DNA of 64,000 bases. Origin: Nissolia schottii (lineage: Eukaryota > Streptophyta > Magnoliopsida > Fabales > Fabaceae). The translations under genes and the position numbers were made by a program. Shown piece after piece: positions 17,088-31,616 of the stretch. The notes beneath the pieces were generated by a model. That model was not told the origin of the DNA, did not search any database, and worked only from the letters and a program-made list of their open reading frames with translations. The stretch lies in contig QANU01056703.1 in assembly GCA_003254905.1 (NCBI GenBank), positions 342,391 through 406,390 on the forward strand, in the 5' to 3' direction. Numbering within the stretch: position 1 is the first letter of the stretch; the number at the start of each line of letters is the position of its first letter.

Positions 17088-18068
17088 CCACAAACTCCAG
17101 GAGCCAGTGACACCGAACCCCCCTCTAGCCCTCAGTTCATGCTATGATTCTCCTATTCTCCTCAATGATACTGAGCCAGACCAGCCCAAAAAGATTATCG
17201 TTGAGGCTCCAACCCCCATCCCTGAGAAGGGCTTACCAGCAGAGTGTTAGATCCCTCACCTTCTTACGACGACAAGGAAGAGAGTTGTACCATTAGCTTG
17301 CCGAGAAAATACCTGCATCATCAGCCCTCAGGACGAAGAGCCATGACCCTCTGGTTTCACCCCCTGGTACCCAACTTCTCATAGGGGCCCTTGGTTAGAA
17401 CATTGCAGATGGATTTTTAAGGAGGATAATTCAAAGGAGGTTCTCGAGGAGGACCATGAGTAGGATCCAGAGGGGGAGGACTCAGGTGAGGGTACTGAGG
17501 GTAGTAGGATGGGGAGTTGTTGAGCAAAGCACCCATTTTTAGACATGAGAACTTTTTTTGTAGTATGGACCTTTTTGCAGGACTTGACATGATCTCCATG
17601 CGAGTTGCAGAGTTGTGATATTTGTTTATCTTCCTTTTATTATATGTGTACATGGTATCGCGGAGATTAGTGGATCTAGCTAGGCCACCAATCTCGTGCG
17701 AGTATATGGACAAAAGAATATGTGTATATGTATGTATATGAGTACTTGTGACTGACACAATTGTTTTCAAGACAACATGTAAAACCTATATTGATGAATG
17801 CATGGTATGGCCAAAAATGATCGCTTGTTTGTTAGTTATTTGTGTATGTATAATTATGGATGGATTGTTTAGCTAGCAGATTATCGCCTTTATATTGTTA
17901 CTGTCATGGCTCATACTTTCTTTCTTTACCAAAATAAGAAAAAGTTTCAAATTGGTCCATATTTTTCAAGTAAGGATACTTTCGAAAAGTAAGTCTAAAA
18001 GTAATCCAGCCGAGAAGTAACAAACTAGTGAACATTGCTTACAACTTAAGTGTAAGTAGCTAGTTAAG
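17088..18068. other. Unassigned sequence, possibly old retroelement DNA
   Basis: The DNA either side of the 1415-bp solo LTR (about 15450-15662 and 17088-17560) reads as one continuous, GC-richer, Pro/Ser/Glu-rich block without a full open frame, so the LTR landed in an older repeat or decayed coding region. I recognise no domain. The part from 17560 to 18068 is AT-rich and featureless. Confidence 0.3.
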
Positions 18069-19940
18069 GTGTTACATCACACCCCAAATTTGGACGTGAC
18101 CGCACGTAGGGTTACTGCCCCTACGAAAGCTCTGACGTGGCATAAAACGCTCATGCATGATATAAATAAATAACTGGTTTTATAAATAACTTCAAATAAT
18201 ATCTTGAAATACCTTAGGGCTGAGGTAATATTGATGAAACAACTAATACATGTATACTAATGTGGGATCATGCCTAAGTGATCTGGAGCATATCTAATAA
18301 ATAAACCTTGGTAGACCCCAGCAAAGCATAGCTCATCACTGACGCTGGACCTCATGGTTACTGTATAAAGGGGACATTTCCACCTTCCTCTACTGTATCT
18401 GAAAAAGACAGAGGAGTGAGTTTTCAACTCAGTGATGGGTACCTCTGTACCATTCACATAACATATACTGCATAGAATACCATGTGTGTGTGTATGTATA
18501 TATATGTAGTTGGACAATAATTTAGGCATATGAAAGCAAGTTGGAAAGTAACTGCTAAAAAGTAAGTCTATTTCTATTTGTAGCGTGTGCCCGCCTCCAG
18601 CGAAGGGGCGCGAGGAGAGATGTCTCTTGATCCTTAATTTCAAGGGAGTACGAGCTCAACCTTTCTTCACTACAATAACCTTCATGGGCTGGGTACGCTA
18701 AACCCGTATACTGAATCTCTAAGGGTATACATACCCGTAAGCTATAGGGTGTTGGCCCCATATACTGAATCTCTGAGGGTACACATATCCTTATGTTGTG
18801 GGGACGCTGACTCCATATACTGAATATAACTGTGGGGACGCTGACCCCATATAATATTGAATATGTTTACTAAACTGAGTCCTCTACCCTATGGGATACT
18901 TTTTATGAAGTCTTTTAATTTAGGTGAGCCAGATTGATTATCGAAGTTGTTAGATACTAATCCTACTGTTTATGGAAGGTAGCATCCTACCTAGTTTATG
19001 CTTTAGTCTAGTTGTCTTACTACTCGTTTGGAACTAAGGATTGTAATCCCATGCTTAGGAAGGTTCCCAGGAAAGAGAAGTGTGTCATCTTTTCTAGCCA
19101 GAGCCTTTCCTTTGCCAAAAATCATTCCTTAATCCAGAGTCTTTATAAGGTATAAGCCTAACCAAGCAGTTCCAACATATAATCATGCATTCAGCTCATT
19201 TAGCATTTACATAAGTCTCTAATTAGCCCTAACATGTCATAAGCAAATAATGGCAATGGTATTCACAACTGACTCGATTGACGGACCACTAATGTGGCAC
19301 ACCGTTGATGCACAAGGACCTCCACTCACCTGAAAAAGCCTGAGACTTGGAGCACTGACACTGGAAGATTTGAGAGGCATAGCATTGGCACCTGGAAAGG
19401 TCAACAAGCACCACACCAGTATAAAAATAGTAAAACATAACTAAAGGGCATCATGGTAGCGAACCATTATTGCTTTGGAGATCCGACGTTGCCACAGCGG
19501 CCGTGGACCGCCATATTGCTACCACTACCAAAGTAGTGGCGTCGGGGCGTACTACCTTAGGTCATCCTACCTACCCTAGGTGAAGACATTGTGTCTTCAC
19601 AAAATGAGAGAAAAAAAGAGAGAAAGACAATTGAGCAAGAAAATCCATGCTTAGGGAGGAATTCTAAAGCTCTAAGTGAGTTGTAGAGTTGCGAGCGGAG
19701 CTCTATATGTATGTAGAAGACAGGCCTCCTCTTGGCCCAAGGCTCAACGGCTAGGGTTATGATGTACCTCTGTGCCGCTACAGTACACTGGACATGTTGC
19801 AATGCCTCACTTGTTCCATGTCACTGTAGCGCTGTAGTGTATTCCTTGTTCTGCGTCGCTGCAGCATTGTTGGAGTGCTGCAACGTGTCTTTAAAAGTCT
19901 AGGTCTTCAAATCGTAGGTACAACAATTCGAGTTTCAAAA
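18069..19940. mobile_element. Probable gypsy-type LTR remnant
   Basis: Begins TGTTACATCACACCCC, like plant gypsy LTR termini. Layout resembles the LTR at 40881-43767: a region with repeated 'ggggacgctgaccccatat' and 'ctgaatctctaagggtat' phrases, then GC-rich sequence. The far end and a target duplication were not found. No gene is seen. The family is inferred only. Confidence 0.35.
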
Positions 19941-20079
19941 GGACTCACTATTACTTGTCGCGACTAATGCAATAGCTAGCATTTAGCACATTAGTTGTAT
20001 TGTCTTCCATGCCTATGTACAATTTTCAAACAACTCATATCCCACAAAGTGTTTGTGATGATATTGATAAAATAACAAG

Positions 20080-21600
20080 GAAATTTTTGTAGAAAAATCA
20101 TGAAAATAAGGGCATCCATCTTGTTAATTGGGGCATAGTTCACCAAACTAGGTTTGTTAATATTGATTTCCTTGGGAAGCTAGTCGATGCTTATAACTCA
20201 AATGGCGCCAAGCTTTGGCCTTAAATTCTTTGTCAAATATATGGGTCGTTATGGTCCAATGGTATGCATCCCTTTGGGTCCCCAACTTGGAAATATTTGC
20301 AGCGTGCTATGAATATTCTTCATGATGATTTTGGGTGTGTGATTGGGGAATAGCAATGCCTCCGTTTGGTTTGATTCTTGGTTTGGTTCTACTCCGCTTT
20401 CTGCTTATTTCCCTGTTGTTCACATCCATGATGTTGAGTTGCGTGTGAGAGATGTTTAGCATGATGGTGTTTGGCACCTTCAACAACTTTTTACTCCTTA
20501 TTCTGATGATGTTCTTCAGCAGGTTCAGGAGTAATTGGGTTGGCTTCACCCATCTATTGTTGATTGTGTTGTTTGGAGAGGGCCAGTTGATGGCAGATAT
20601 ATTATTAGTTCTGGGTACTATTGGCTTGCTTCCAGGGTGCTGTCTTCTCCAACGTCGGGTCAATGGGGTTGGTTATGGAAGCTGTCTACTTTCCCTAAGT
20701 GCAAATTCCTGGTTTGGATCTATTTTCACAATGCTATAATGATGAATGTTCTTCGATGCCGTCAAAGATTGAGTGCCTCACATGTGTGCCCTCACTGCCA
20801 GCTTGGTCCCGAATCGGTTCTTCATTGTCTTATGGAGTGGCACAAGTCTCATCTTCTTTGGAACCTGTTAGGAATTCTGATATTGTGTTCCATGACTTTG
20901 TTGATGTTCGTCCTTCGCTCCAACATATGGTGAGTAAAGGAGATGTTATTCTTTGCTTCAAGTTTCTCTGGTGGATATGGCGAGATAGATGTAATGAACT
21001 TCTCAATCATGTTGCTTGGCCTATAGAAGTGGTTGTGTGATTTATATTAAGTGATGTTGAGGCTTTTAAGCTTGGATTGTAGGACTCGGTGGGAAATTCT
21101 CCACTTCCTCGTTTTATTTGGTAGAGTTGGCCGAAGGATGGGATCACTAAGGTTAACATTGATGGTATTTCCTGGGGAAATCCTGGTCTAGCATGATTTG
21201 GTGGCTTATTGAGAGGGGATGATGGTCCCTGGGTTGTTGGTTTTATGGGGCACAATGGAGTTGTAGGTAACCTTTTGGTAGAGCTCATTGCTATTAAATT
21301 TTGCCTTCAAATTGCTTGGGATAAAGGTTACTATCATGTTTGTTATGAAAGTAATTCACTGGAGGTTGTGCGGCTGGTTAATAGTAGTTGTGGAGACACT
21401 CACTTGTTTGGGGTTGTTAGATAGTGGATGATGAGGGACTAGAAAAGTCAAGCTGTTCATATTCTCCGTGAGGCTAATACTTGTGCAGATTTTCTAGCTA
21501 AGGAAGGATCTGCTAGTGCTGAGTGCATTACTCCTATTGAGGCTACTATCTTTGTTAGGATGTAGCCTCTTGTTTTTTTCTTCCTCTGATATATAAAAAA
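20080..21600 (+). mobile_element. LINE 3' end: zf-RVT and RNase H domains
   Basis: Plus-strand frames encode the C-terminal part of a plant L1-type ORF2. First comes the zinc-finger region seen after plant RTs ('WKLSTFPKCKFLVWIYFHNA', 'CPHCQLGPESVLHCLMEW', about 20670-20860). Then comes an RNase H-like domain with 'VNIDGISWGNPG' near 21155, 'LLVELIAIKFCLQIAWDKG' near 21275-21330, 'YESNSLEVVRLV' near 21350, and the ending 'HILREANTCADFLAKEG' near 21455-21510. Internal stops and frame changes interrupt it, so it is inactive. An A-run ('tatataaaaaaattc') near 21590 may be the tail. The RT core is absent, consistent with 5' truncation. Confidence 0.8.
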
Positions 21601-22248
21601 ATTCTGTATTTCTAATTCATTTGCATGAGGGAGAGACATTCCTCAAGGGAATTAAAACTGAGACATTTCTTGTTCTTGAGTGGCTCAAACTCTTGGGTGA
21701 GGGATTTCAAAAGTTATATTTCCCAAGTGTTATAAATGTTTCTAAATACATTGAAGGTTTTTATTTAGTGAAAAAACTTAGATGATTTTTTTAAAGATTA
21801 GACATAGGTCACAAAGAGTGACCGAGCTAGGATAAATTTGTATTTGATTTTCTCTATCCCCTACCTCTTACTTTAGTGCAAATTTAATTAATTGTCTTGA
21901 ACACTTTGATTTTCATTTTTGGCTTAATTCTTTGCATTGATTCTAAATTTTTTCCATTTATCTAACCAATGTTTCAATTAAAACATTTTAAGAAAGTTTT
22001 AAAATTGGCAAAAAGTTTATAAAACTTAATCTTAATTCACCCATTTCTCAAGTTTTTGAGGCCACTTGAGTAACACGAAGGAGTTGGGGCATGGATCAAG
22101 GGACATGTTTGGGTAACAGAGGCCGATGGTGTGGGAGAGCTTTGGATAGAAGAACAAATTGACCTTAAACAACTATTAATGACTTTTTCAATTTAGGGAA
22201 GACTGCTATTTTGTAATCAAGTCAAACTTTTTTTTTCTCTAATTATAT
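21601..22248. other. AT-rich spacer
   Basis: No gene, repeat or motif recognised. Confidence 0.4.
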
Positions 22249-22475
22249 TCAATTAATCACTTTAGTTCCCTATTTTTTGAAAAAAATCATTCAAGTCTGT
22301 CATGTATTTATTAAAATGAGTAAGTATGATCATTTTTTTAAACATATTTAAACAGTAATATCACTTACATGTGAAAAATGCGGCTAAATGATAAAAATGA
22401 CCAAACTAACTTATTTTAGCAAATAGAAGACCAAATTGAACATTTTAAAAGATAGTGGACTAAGTGATTAATTGA
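22249..22475. mobile_element. Foldback MITE, about 227 bp
   Basis: Left end TCAATTAATCACTTTAGT and the complement of the right end TCAATTAATCACTTAGTCC form inverted arms of about 35 bp ('...ctattttttgaaa' / 'tttaaaagatag...'). The interior is AT-rich. A target duplication is not evident. Family unassigned; the length match with the 227-bp MITE is coincidental, since the ends differ. Confidence 0.65.
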
Positions 22476-25463
<2,988 letters not shown>

Positions 25464-26534
25464 AAAAAAACCTTTGAGCTTTTGATTGAATATTAAGCCC
25501 TCTTTCATGGCATAGTCCGTTATCTTCATCGACTATTATGTCTATGATTATTGTCCTAAGCAGTATTTACAGTTATTGCTATTTGAACATCCCGAAATGG
25601 CAGAGACCCAATAATAGCCACACTCACAAAAGAATGAGATCTATCGTAGCGAGAGAAAAAATGATCATGATGCATCTCACACCGTTGTAAATGTAATTGT
25701 GGTTGTTTACACTAACATTATTTTTAAGAGAAGCTTTATATGAAGTAGAACCTTCCATACATGATATTTGTTTACTTACACTACACTATTAGGATATTAC
25801 TTACACTACTTTATTGTTCACTGCTCTTACAACCAACAAAATTTGGAAGAGAGTCATCTTATTGCATGCACTTAGTTAACACATGAAGTCATTGCTAGTG
25901 TAGGAGTGGTTAGTTTCAGTTAGTGCAATTAGGTTCTATTAGTTAGTTAGTTGTTAGAATACATTAGGAGCATATGGGCTATTTGTTACTAAGGGTTTGC
26001 AAAATAGTTTGTAAAATAATATTTAATATTTGAAGCAAATTGTCAAGGGTTGTGATAGCAACCATGAAGCTATTCAACTTTTAAGAGGTGTGTTTCAATG
26101 GTCATGTTTGTTCATGAATGGTCAGATTGGTTTATCAAAGGATTCATGAAATCTATTTATTTGTCATCTTTTTCCCCAAATCTGATACACTAGAAACTCG
26201 CCAGTCTAGAAAGATTCAAAAGAAAATTATTGGATTTGCTTTCTAAAAATTTCAGGGTTCTTGGATTAATCGTAGGGGTAGATTGTTGGAAACCCATGAA
26301 CTACTAATGGGGGCAATTAACACCTTAAGGACATAGAGATACTTGATCCCGTTTTAAGACTTGCAAAAATCTCTATCTTCTTCTTCTTCTTCCATATCCA
26401 TTTGGACAACAGTAAGTACATGCAACCATAGATAAAGGCTTGTACATTCAGAGTGACACATTCTGTTCTCTAAAATCTTTCTAGCTCTTGCTATCAAGTG
26501 TTGATCTCAGAGTTTGTTTTCATGGGGTTTTTTA
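25464..26534. other. 3' flank of reductase gene 3 and possible Copia LTR
   Basis: To about 25550 this is gene 3 flank. From about 25950 ('tgttagaatacattagg') to 26530 the sequence could be an LTR, because a primer-site-like word follows at 26535. No matching second LTR is in the window. Confidence 0.3.
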
Positions 26535-26900
26535 TGGTATAAGAGCAGAGGTAAAGAGGTGCTTTGTTGTGCACTCTGATTGTACTTATTCATCGTTCCA
26601 AGTTCTTTATTTAGTTCTTCAATCTATTGTCCCCAGTTCTGTTCTCCATTTTCTTCTCTTCTTTGCTCTCATTGCGCCAAGATCCATTGTTCTTCATCTG
26701 CCACCCATGGAGAACACAGATCAACAAACCACAATTCCAGTTCATACAATGGCAACCACTGCATCTCTTGTAAATCCAATGTTCCAGCATCTGCAACACG
26801 TAAATCCAATGGTGAATCTAATGATGGATCCATTGAATCCAAGTGAAAAGTCCATGTTCTATGTTATCTCCCTTTTCTCTCCTCTCGTCTCTTTGGGTGC
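26535..26900 (+). mobile_element. Fossil Copia-type 5' internal fragment
   Basis: TGGTATAAGAGC at 26535 resembles the initiator-Met tRNA primer site (TGGTATCAGAGC) of plant Copia elements. About 170 bp on, a short gag-like start ('MENTDQQTT...') appears. The remainder of the element is absent, so it is broken and incomplete. Confidence 0.45.
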
Positions 26901-27439
26901 ATTTGGACTCAATTAAGATGAGAAATGATTTGAATTTGATTTGCAAATTAATTACCATATTTGGAATTGAATTTATTCGAAAACCAATGATTGTGTTTGG
27001 AATGTATTAAAACAAGTGTTTAGCTAGTGCCACGCACAGGACAACTAATCCATATAAATCTAATTCCATTAATAATTTTGGTATGCAACATAAAGCATGA
27101 TATATATTTTTTTCTTAAATGACATTCTATCCGTCCACTTTTATTTATCATGTTTTATCCAAAAAATTGTTCAAGATTATTTGTCATTAAATTAGATTAA
27201 GGAAACATTAAATATATATTTTTTCCATATTATATCTTTATCGATTTCTAATTCTCCTAATGACACCTAATAGCTATAGTACTAATTACTTAAGGTTAAT
27301 TTAGTATATACACTCTATATTTTTTCTAAATTATTGCTAATTATTTCATTTCTCAAAATATATAGTCAAAAGGGATAAATAAGAGCAGATAAATAAACTA
27401 ATAGCAAAAAATTACAAACTTAATCCTCAATTTCTTGCA
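26901..27439. other. AT-rich spacer
   Basis: No gene or recognisable repeat. Confidence 0.4.
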
Positions 27440-28655
27440 ATATCCTTGCAATGCCACATTTTCTTTCAATTTCTGTGCAACGATATGCTTCCTTCAGATT
27501 CCTATGAAACACTACGCTTCTTTTAGATCCTTGTGCAATGCTCCACTTACTTTAGATTTTCGTGCACGCCACGCTTCTTTCAAATTTTGGTAGAACACTA
27601 CACTTCCTTTGAATTTTCATGCAACACAATGCTTCTTTCAGATTCCTATGCAACGCCATGCTTCTTTTAGATTCTCATGTGTCATACTTCTTTCGAATTC
27701 TCATGAAACCCATGCTTTCTTAAGATTCTTGTGTAGTGCCACACTTCCTTTTGATTCCTTTGCAATGTTGTTTCCTTTTGAGTCCAATGTGACACCATGC
27801 TTCTTTCAAATTTCTCAAGAACACTATGCTTCCTTTAAATTTTTGTGCAACGCCACATTTCTTTTAGATTCTTGTGCAACGCCACACTTTTTTTTAGATT
27901 CTCGTGCAATGTCATGCTTCGTTCGAATTCTCGTGCAATCCACGCTTTCGTAAAATTCTTGTGCAACTCCATGCTTCCTTCCGATCCCCATGTAATGCCA
28001 TGCTTCCTTCTGATTCCCGTGATTCTGGTGCAACACTATGCTTCTTTCATATTCCCATGCAATGCCACGCTTCCTTTCGATTCCCTTATAACACTGTACT
28101 TCCTTTCATTTCGGTGCAACGCCATGCTTCTTTCAGATTCCCGTGCAATGCCATGCTTCCTTACAATTCCCTTGCAACACCGTGCTTCCTTCAGATTCCC
28201 ATGTAGCACCGCACTTCCTTTCAATTTACATGCAACGTCACACTTCCTTTCAATTTACATGCAACACCACACTTCCTTCAGATTCCTATGCAACACCACG
28301 CTTCCTTTTGCTTCCCATGAAATGTCGTGCTTCATTTCGATTTCCATACAATGTCATGCTTCTTTAGAAATCCCATGAAATGCCTTGCTTTCACCAGATT
28401 CATTGCAACTTCGTGCTTATTTCATATACTAGTGCAATTCCCCGCTTCCTTTAGATTCATGTGCAATGTCACACTTCCTTCAAATTCTCATGCAATGTTG
28501 CGGTTCCTTCAAATTTTCGTGCAACGCTATGCTTCTTTTTTTTCTTTTCCTATGCAACATCATGCTTCCTTCCAATTCATGCGCAACACCACGCTTCCTT
28601 CACATTCTCATGCAACACCATACTTCCTTCAAGTTCTCATGAAATGCTACGTTTC
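27440..28655. repeat. Degenerate minisatellite, period about 29 bp, about 40 units
   Basis: Units such as 'attcccgtgcaatgccatgc' + 'ttccttaca' repeat with 29-31-bp spacing for 1.2 kb, heavily mutated. Because 29 is not a multiple of three, every plus-strand frame shows the same cycling peptide ('MQRHASFRFPCN...', 'CHASFEF'), giving several overlapping spurious open frames. It stops at the TGTAACACCCC start of the next element. Confidence 0.9.
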
Positions 28656-28656
28656 C

Positions 28657-29370
28657 TGTAACACCCCTGCTAACTGTTTATACGCTTAAGTTGTAAACAA
28701 TGCTCACAGAGTTGTTAACTGTTTTGGTTGGCATACTTTTGCAGAAAATATGGGCCACTTTAAAACTTTTTCTTTTCCTTATTAAAACATAAAATTTGAG
28801 TCGCGCGTGTTCAAGAAGGCATATATACATATGCAAGCGATAAAGTCTAAGAGACTTAGGCGTTTAACATCATAACAGAAAAGTATTCACAAATTCATAG
28901 AAATCATCAGGTACATTCATTCATGTAGGTCCAAAAACTGTTACACATTTAATTATACATATACATATACACTTACAGCAATCAAAAGCTAATGGCATAT
29001 CTAATCCATCTAGCTATTACAAAATGCATGATTCCGGAACGTCACAATGTGTAGATATATATACTATTGTCTTTATGTTTCCTTGTATACCTTGATGCCA
29101 AGCCCCTTCAGGCCTCCTGCAATGCCTCCTCCTCTTCGTCTCGTGTCCGCGTGGCCAGCCTGCATCCCGTCATAGTGATAACCCTCTTCCTGGCAGTCTG
29201 GCAGATATGGGGGCCCTGATGTACTGACAGGGGCCTCGCAGCAATCGGAAAGCTAAGACTCATCCATATCGGTGTGCCCTGGAGTACCTCTATCTTGGAG
29301 GGTGCATGGTGCAGTCAAGAGTCAGGAGAAAGGATAGGTGTGGAAGCAGAGTACTACGGTTGTCAATGGT
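28657..29370 (+). mobile_element. Gypsy-type LTR fragment (fossil)
   Basis: Starts TGTAACACCCCTGCTAACTG and continues 'gtaaacaatgctcacagagttgtt', clearly related to the start of the solo LTR at 40881 ('ctagctaactgtttaccc...gtaaacaatgctcactaggttgtt'). It is shorter than that copy, so it is truncated near 29370. No internal region is seen. Confidence 0.6.
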
Positions 29371-29834
29371 CTCAAATGAATATAATTGTTTTGGGTAGTT
29401 ATTTAACCCACTATATAATTGACTTTTTTTTCTATGTGTAAATGCTTTTAAAAAATTATCTTAGAAAAAACTTACACTGCCGTAAAATCCAACCTCCTAC
29501 ACTTTTAGATTAATTTTTTTAAAATTTTATTGTCTATTTTCTTTCTTTAACATTGTTATCTATGTTTAGTACTTGACAGACATAAATTCATACTAGTATT
29601 TAATAAAAATTATCTTCATCCACTCAATTAACCGTTATCATTTTTTTCTACCATGACTACACCCATTACATTTAGCAATTACCATTTTAATAGTTACCCA
29701 AGGCCCACAAGTAATAATAACATTAATACCCAGCAGTTCAATGGAGAAAAGTTCTAATAACTTAATGGAGGAAGGCTTATAGTTCTTGCGCAATGCATCT
29801 ACTACCTTGAGATGTAATTACTACTTATTTTTAC
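29371..29834. other. AT-rich spacer
   Basis: No gene or recognisable repeat. Confidence 0.4.
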
Positions 29835-31412
29835 TATGGGGAAATACTCACGTAGGTCTCTAAGCTTTTTGCGTTGGTCACATGGGTCCTTAAACAAAAC
29901 AAAATGTCCTCAGTGGTCCCTAATCTTTTCATCTGTTTACCCCATTTATCCCTCTTTCAGTTGCAACGTAATGGGGTTGTTAATGCTGCCAACTCATCAC
30001 CAAACCTTCAATTTAGTTCCTAAGCTTCTAATAAATGCCTTAGGTAGCTCCTAGACAATTATATAATCGCCCAAATAAGTCCTTCAACTTATATTTAATA
30101 GAAATATTTTTGTACACCTTAAATACAAGACACTCTTAACAAGTGATATCATATGAGAACCACAAAATACAATAAAAAATTTAATATAAACCCACTGTCT
30201 CCATCAAATCGCACTCTTTCTTTTGTTCTCACTCTCTCTACTCCATCTTTATATCACGTGAAATTTTCAACATAATAAAAATGTATCAATACTTATAAAA
30301 AATGTATCAATGTTTATAAAAAAAATGTATCAACACGTCTTTACAGCATGCGAGTATCATTACAAGGGTATCAACATAATAAAAGAAGTATCAACGCTTA
30401 TGAAAAAAAAAGTATCGATGTTTATGAAAAATGTATCATGTCTTTACATCCCACAAGTATCAACATAATAATAATGTATCAGTGTTTGTAATAAAAAAAA
30501 GTTACCAACATGTTGGTATTATCATAATATGTTGATACATTTTTTTTTGTTGCAAATGTTAATATATTTTTTAAAAATGTTGATACTTTTTTTTATGATA
30601 TTGATACTCACGTGATGAGTGCGCTTCAAGTAGAAGTGAAAGAGTGAAAGTAAAGTAGAGAGAGTTTAACTTGATGGAGAGAAGACGCGATTTTGATGGA
30701 ACAAAAATGTATTTGAAATACTAATAAATAATATTGTTGATATCATTTTTAACAAGTATTAATACTTTTACAACAATTGTTGATACACTGTAAATACGTG
30801 CCATCGTAGAGTCATCTTATAATAAATGAGAAAAAAGACAAAAAAAAACCTTTTTTTTTGTCAAAAGGTATCAATGGTTATTAAAAAATGTATGAACGAT
30901 TGTTAAAAAAAAGTATAAACACTTGCTAAAAAAGGTATTAACACAATTATTTTTTTTTAATTTTTAGAAAATATTTTCTCTATGTTAAATCACACACTTT
31001 CTTATAATAAATATATGTTGATATTCACATGTTGTAAAGACATGTTGATACATTTTTTTATAAGTATTGATACATATTTTATTATGTTAAAAAATTTACA
31101 TGATATAAAATAGAGTAATGCGATTGAGAGCAAATGAAAGATTGCGTTTGATAGAAATAATGTGTTTATATCAAATTATTTATTATATTTTGTGATTTTC
31201 ATGTAATATCATTTATCAATAATATCTTATATTTAAAGTGCACAAAAACATATCTATATATTTAATATAAGGTGAATGATTTATTTCAACAATTATAAAA
31301 TTATATTATTGTCTACAAAGTACAAACTATTTACGACATTTACTAAATGTTGAAGGATCTATTTAGCCAACTCGACAAAAGTTCAGCACCTATTGGGGAA
31401 TTCTTGCTTCTA
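29835..31412. mobile_element. Compound foldback element, about 1.6 kb
   Basis: The left arm (about 29990-30480) and right arm (about 31010-31400) are inverted copies over about 400 bp: for example 'taagtccttcaacttatattt' pairs with a right-arm segment near 31260-31290, and 'gtatcaatacttataaaaaa' with one near 31050-31075. An extra inverted copy of the left-arm middle ('gtagagagagt', 'gatggagagaagacgcgatttt') lies at 30600-30790. The centre near 30516 is a perfect small palindrome, CCAACATGTTGG. Words of the form ATGTATCAA(C/T) repeat many times in both orientations. No transposase. It sits 200 bp before EF-hand gene 1. Confidence 0.75.
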
Positions 31413-31616
31413 CTCATTTCAGGAAATTGATGATGGAAAAGGCAAATGAGTAATGAAGGAAGAACGAGAGTCTTCATTCGGAAGACTTAAGGATGAGTAA
31501 CGAAGAAGCTGCGATGTAGAATCCAAATATGAAATACCTCGTTTCCACGCCACTTCCATCGCAAGTGGCAAAACTTACAAGATTCAAAGCCACAGTAACG
31601 TTCGTTGCTTGGTGTA

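Noticed and set aside
20080-21600. Possible host RNase H-like gene
   Set aside because: The order zinc-finger-after-RT then RNase H, interrupted by stops, is that of a truncated LINE ORF2.
27845-28378. 177-codon open frame in the minisatellite
   Set aside because: All three plus frames show the same cycling peptide because the repeat period is about 29 bp. No domain and no gene context.
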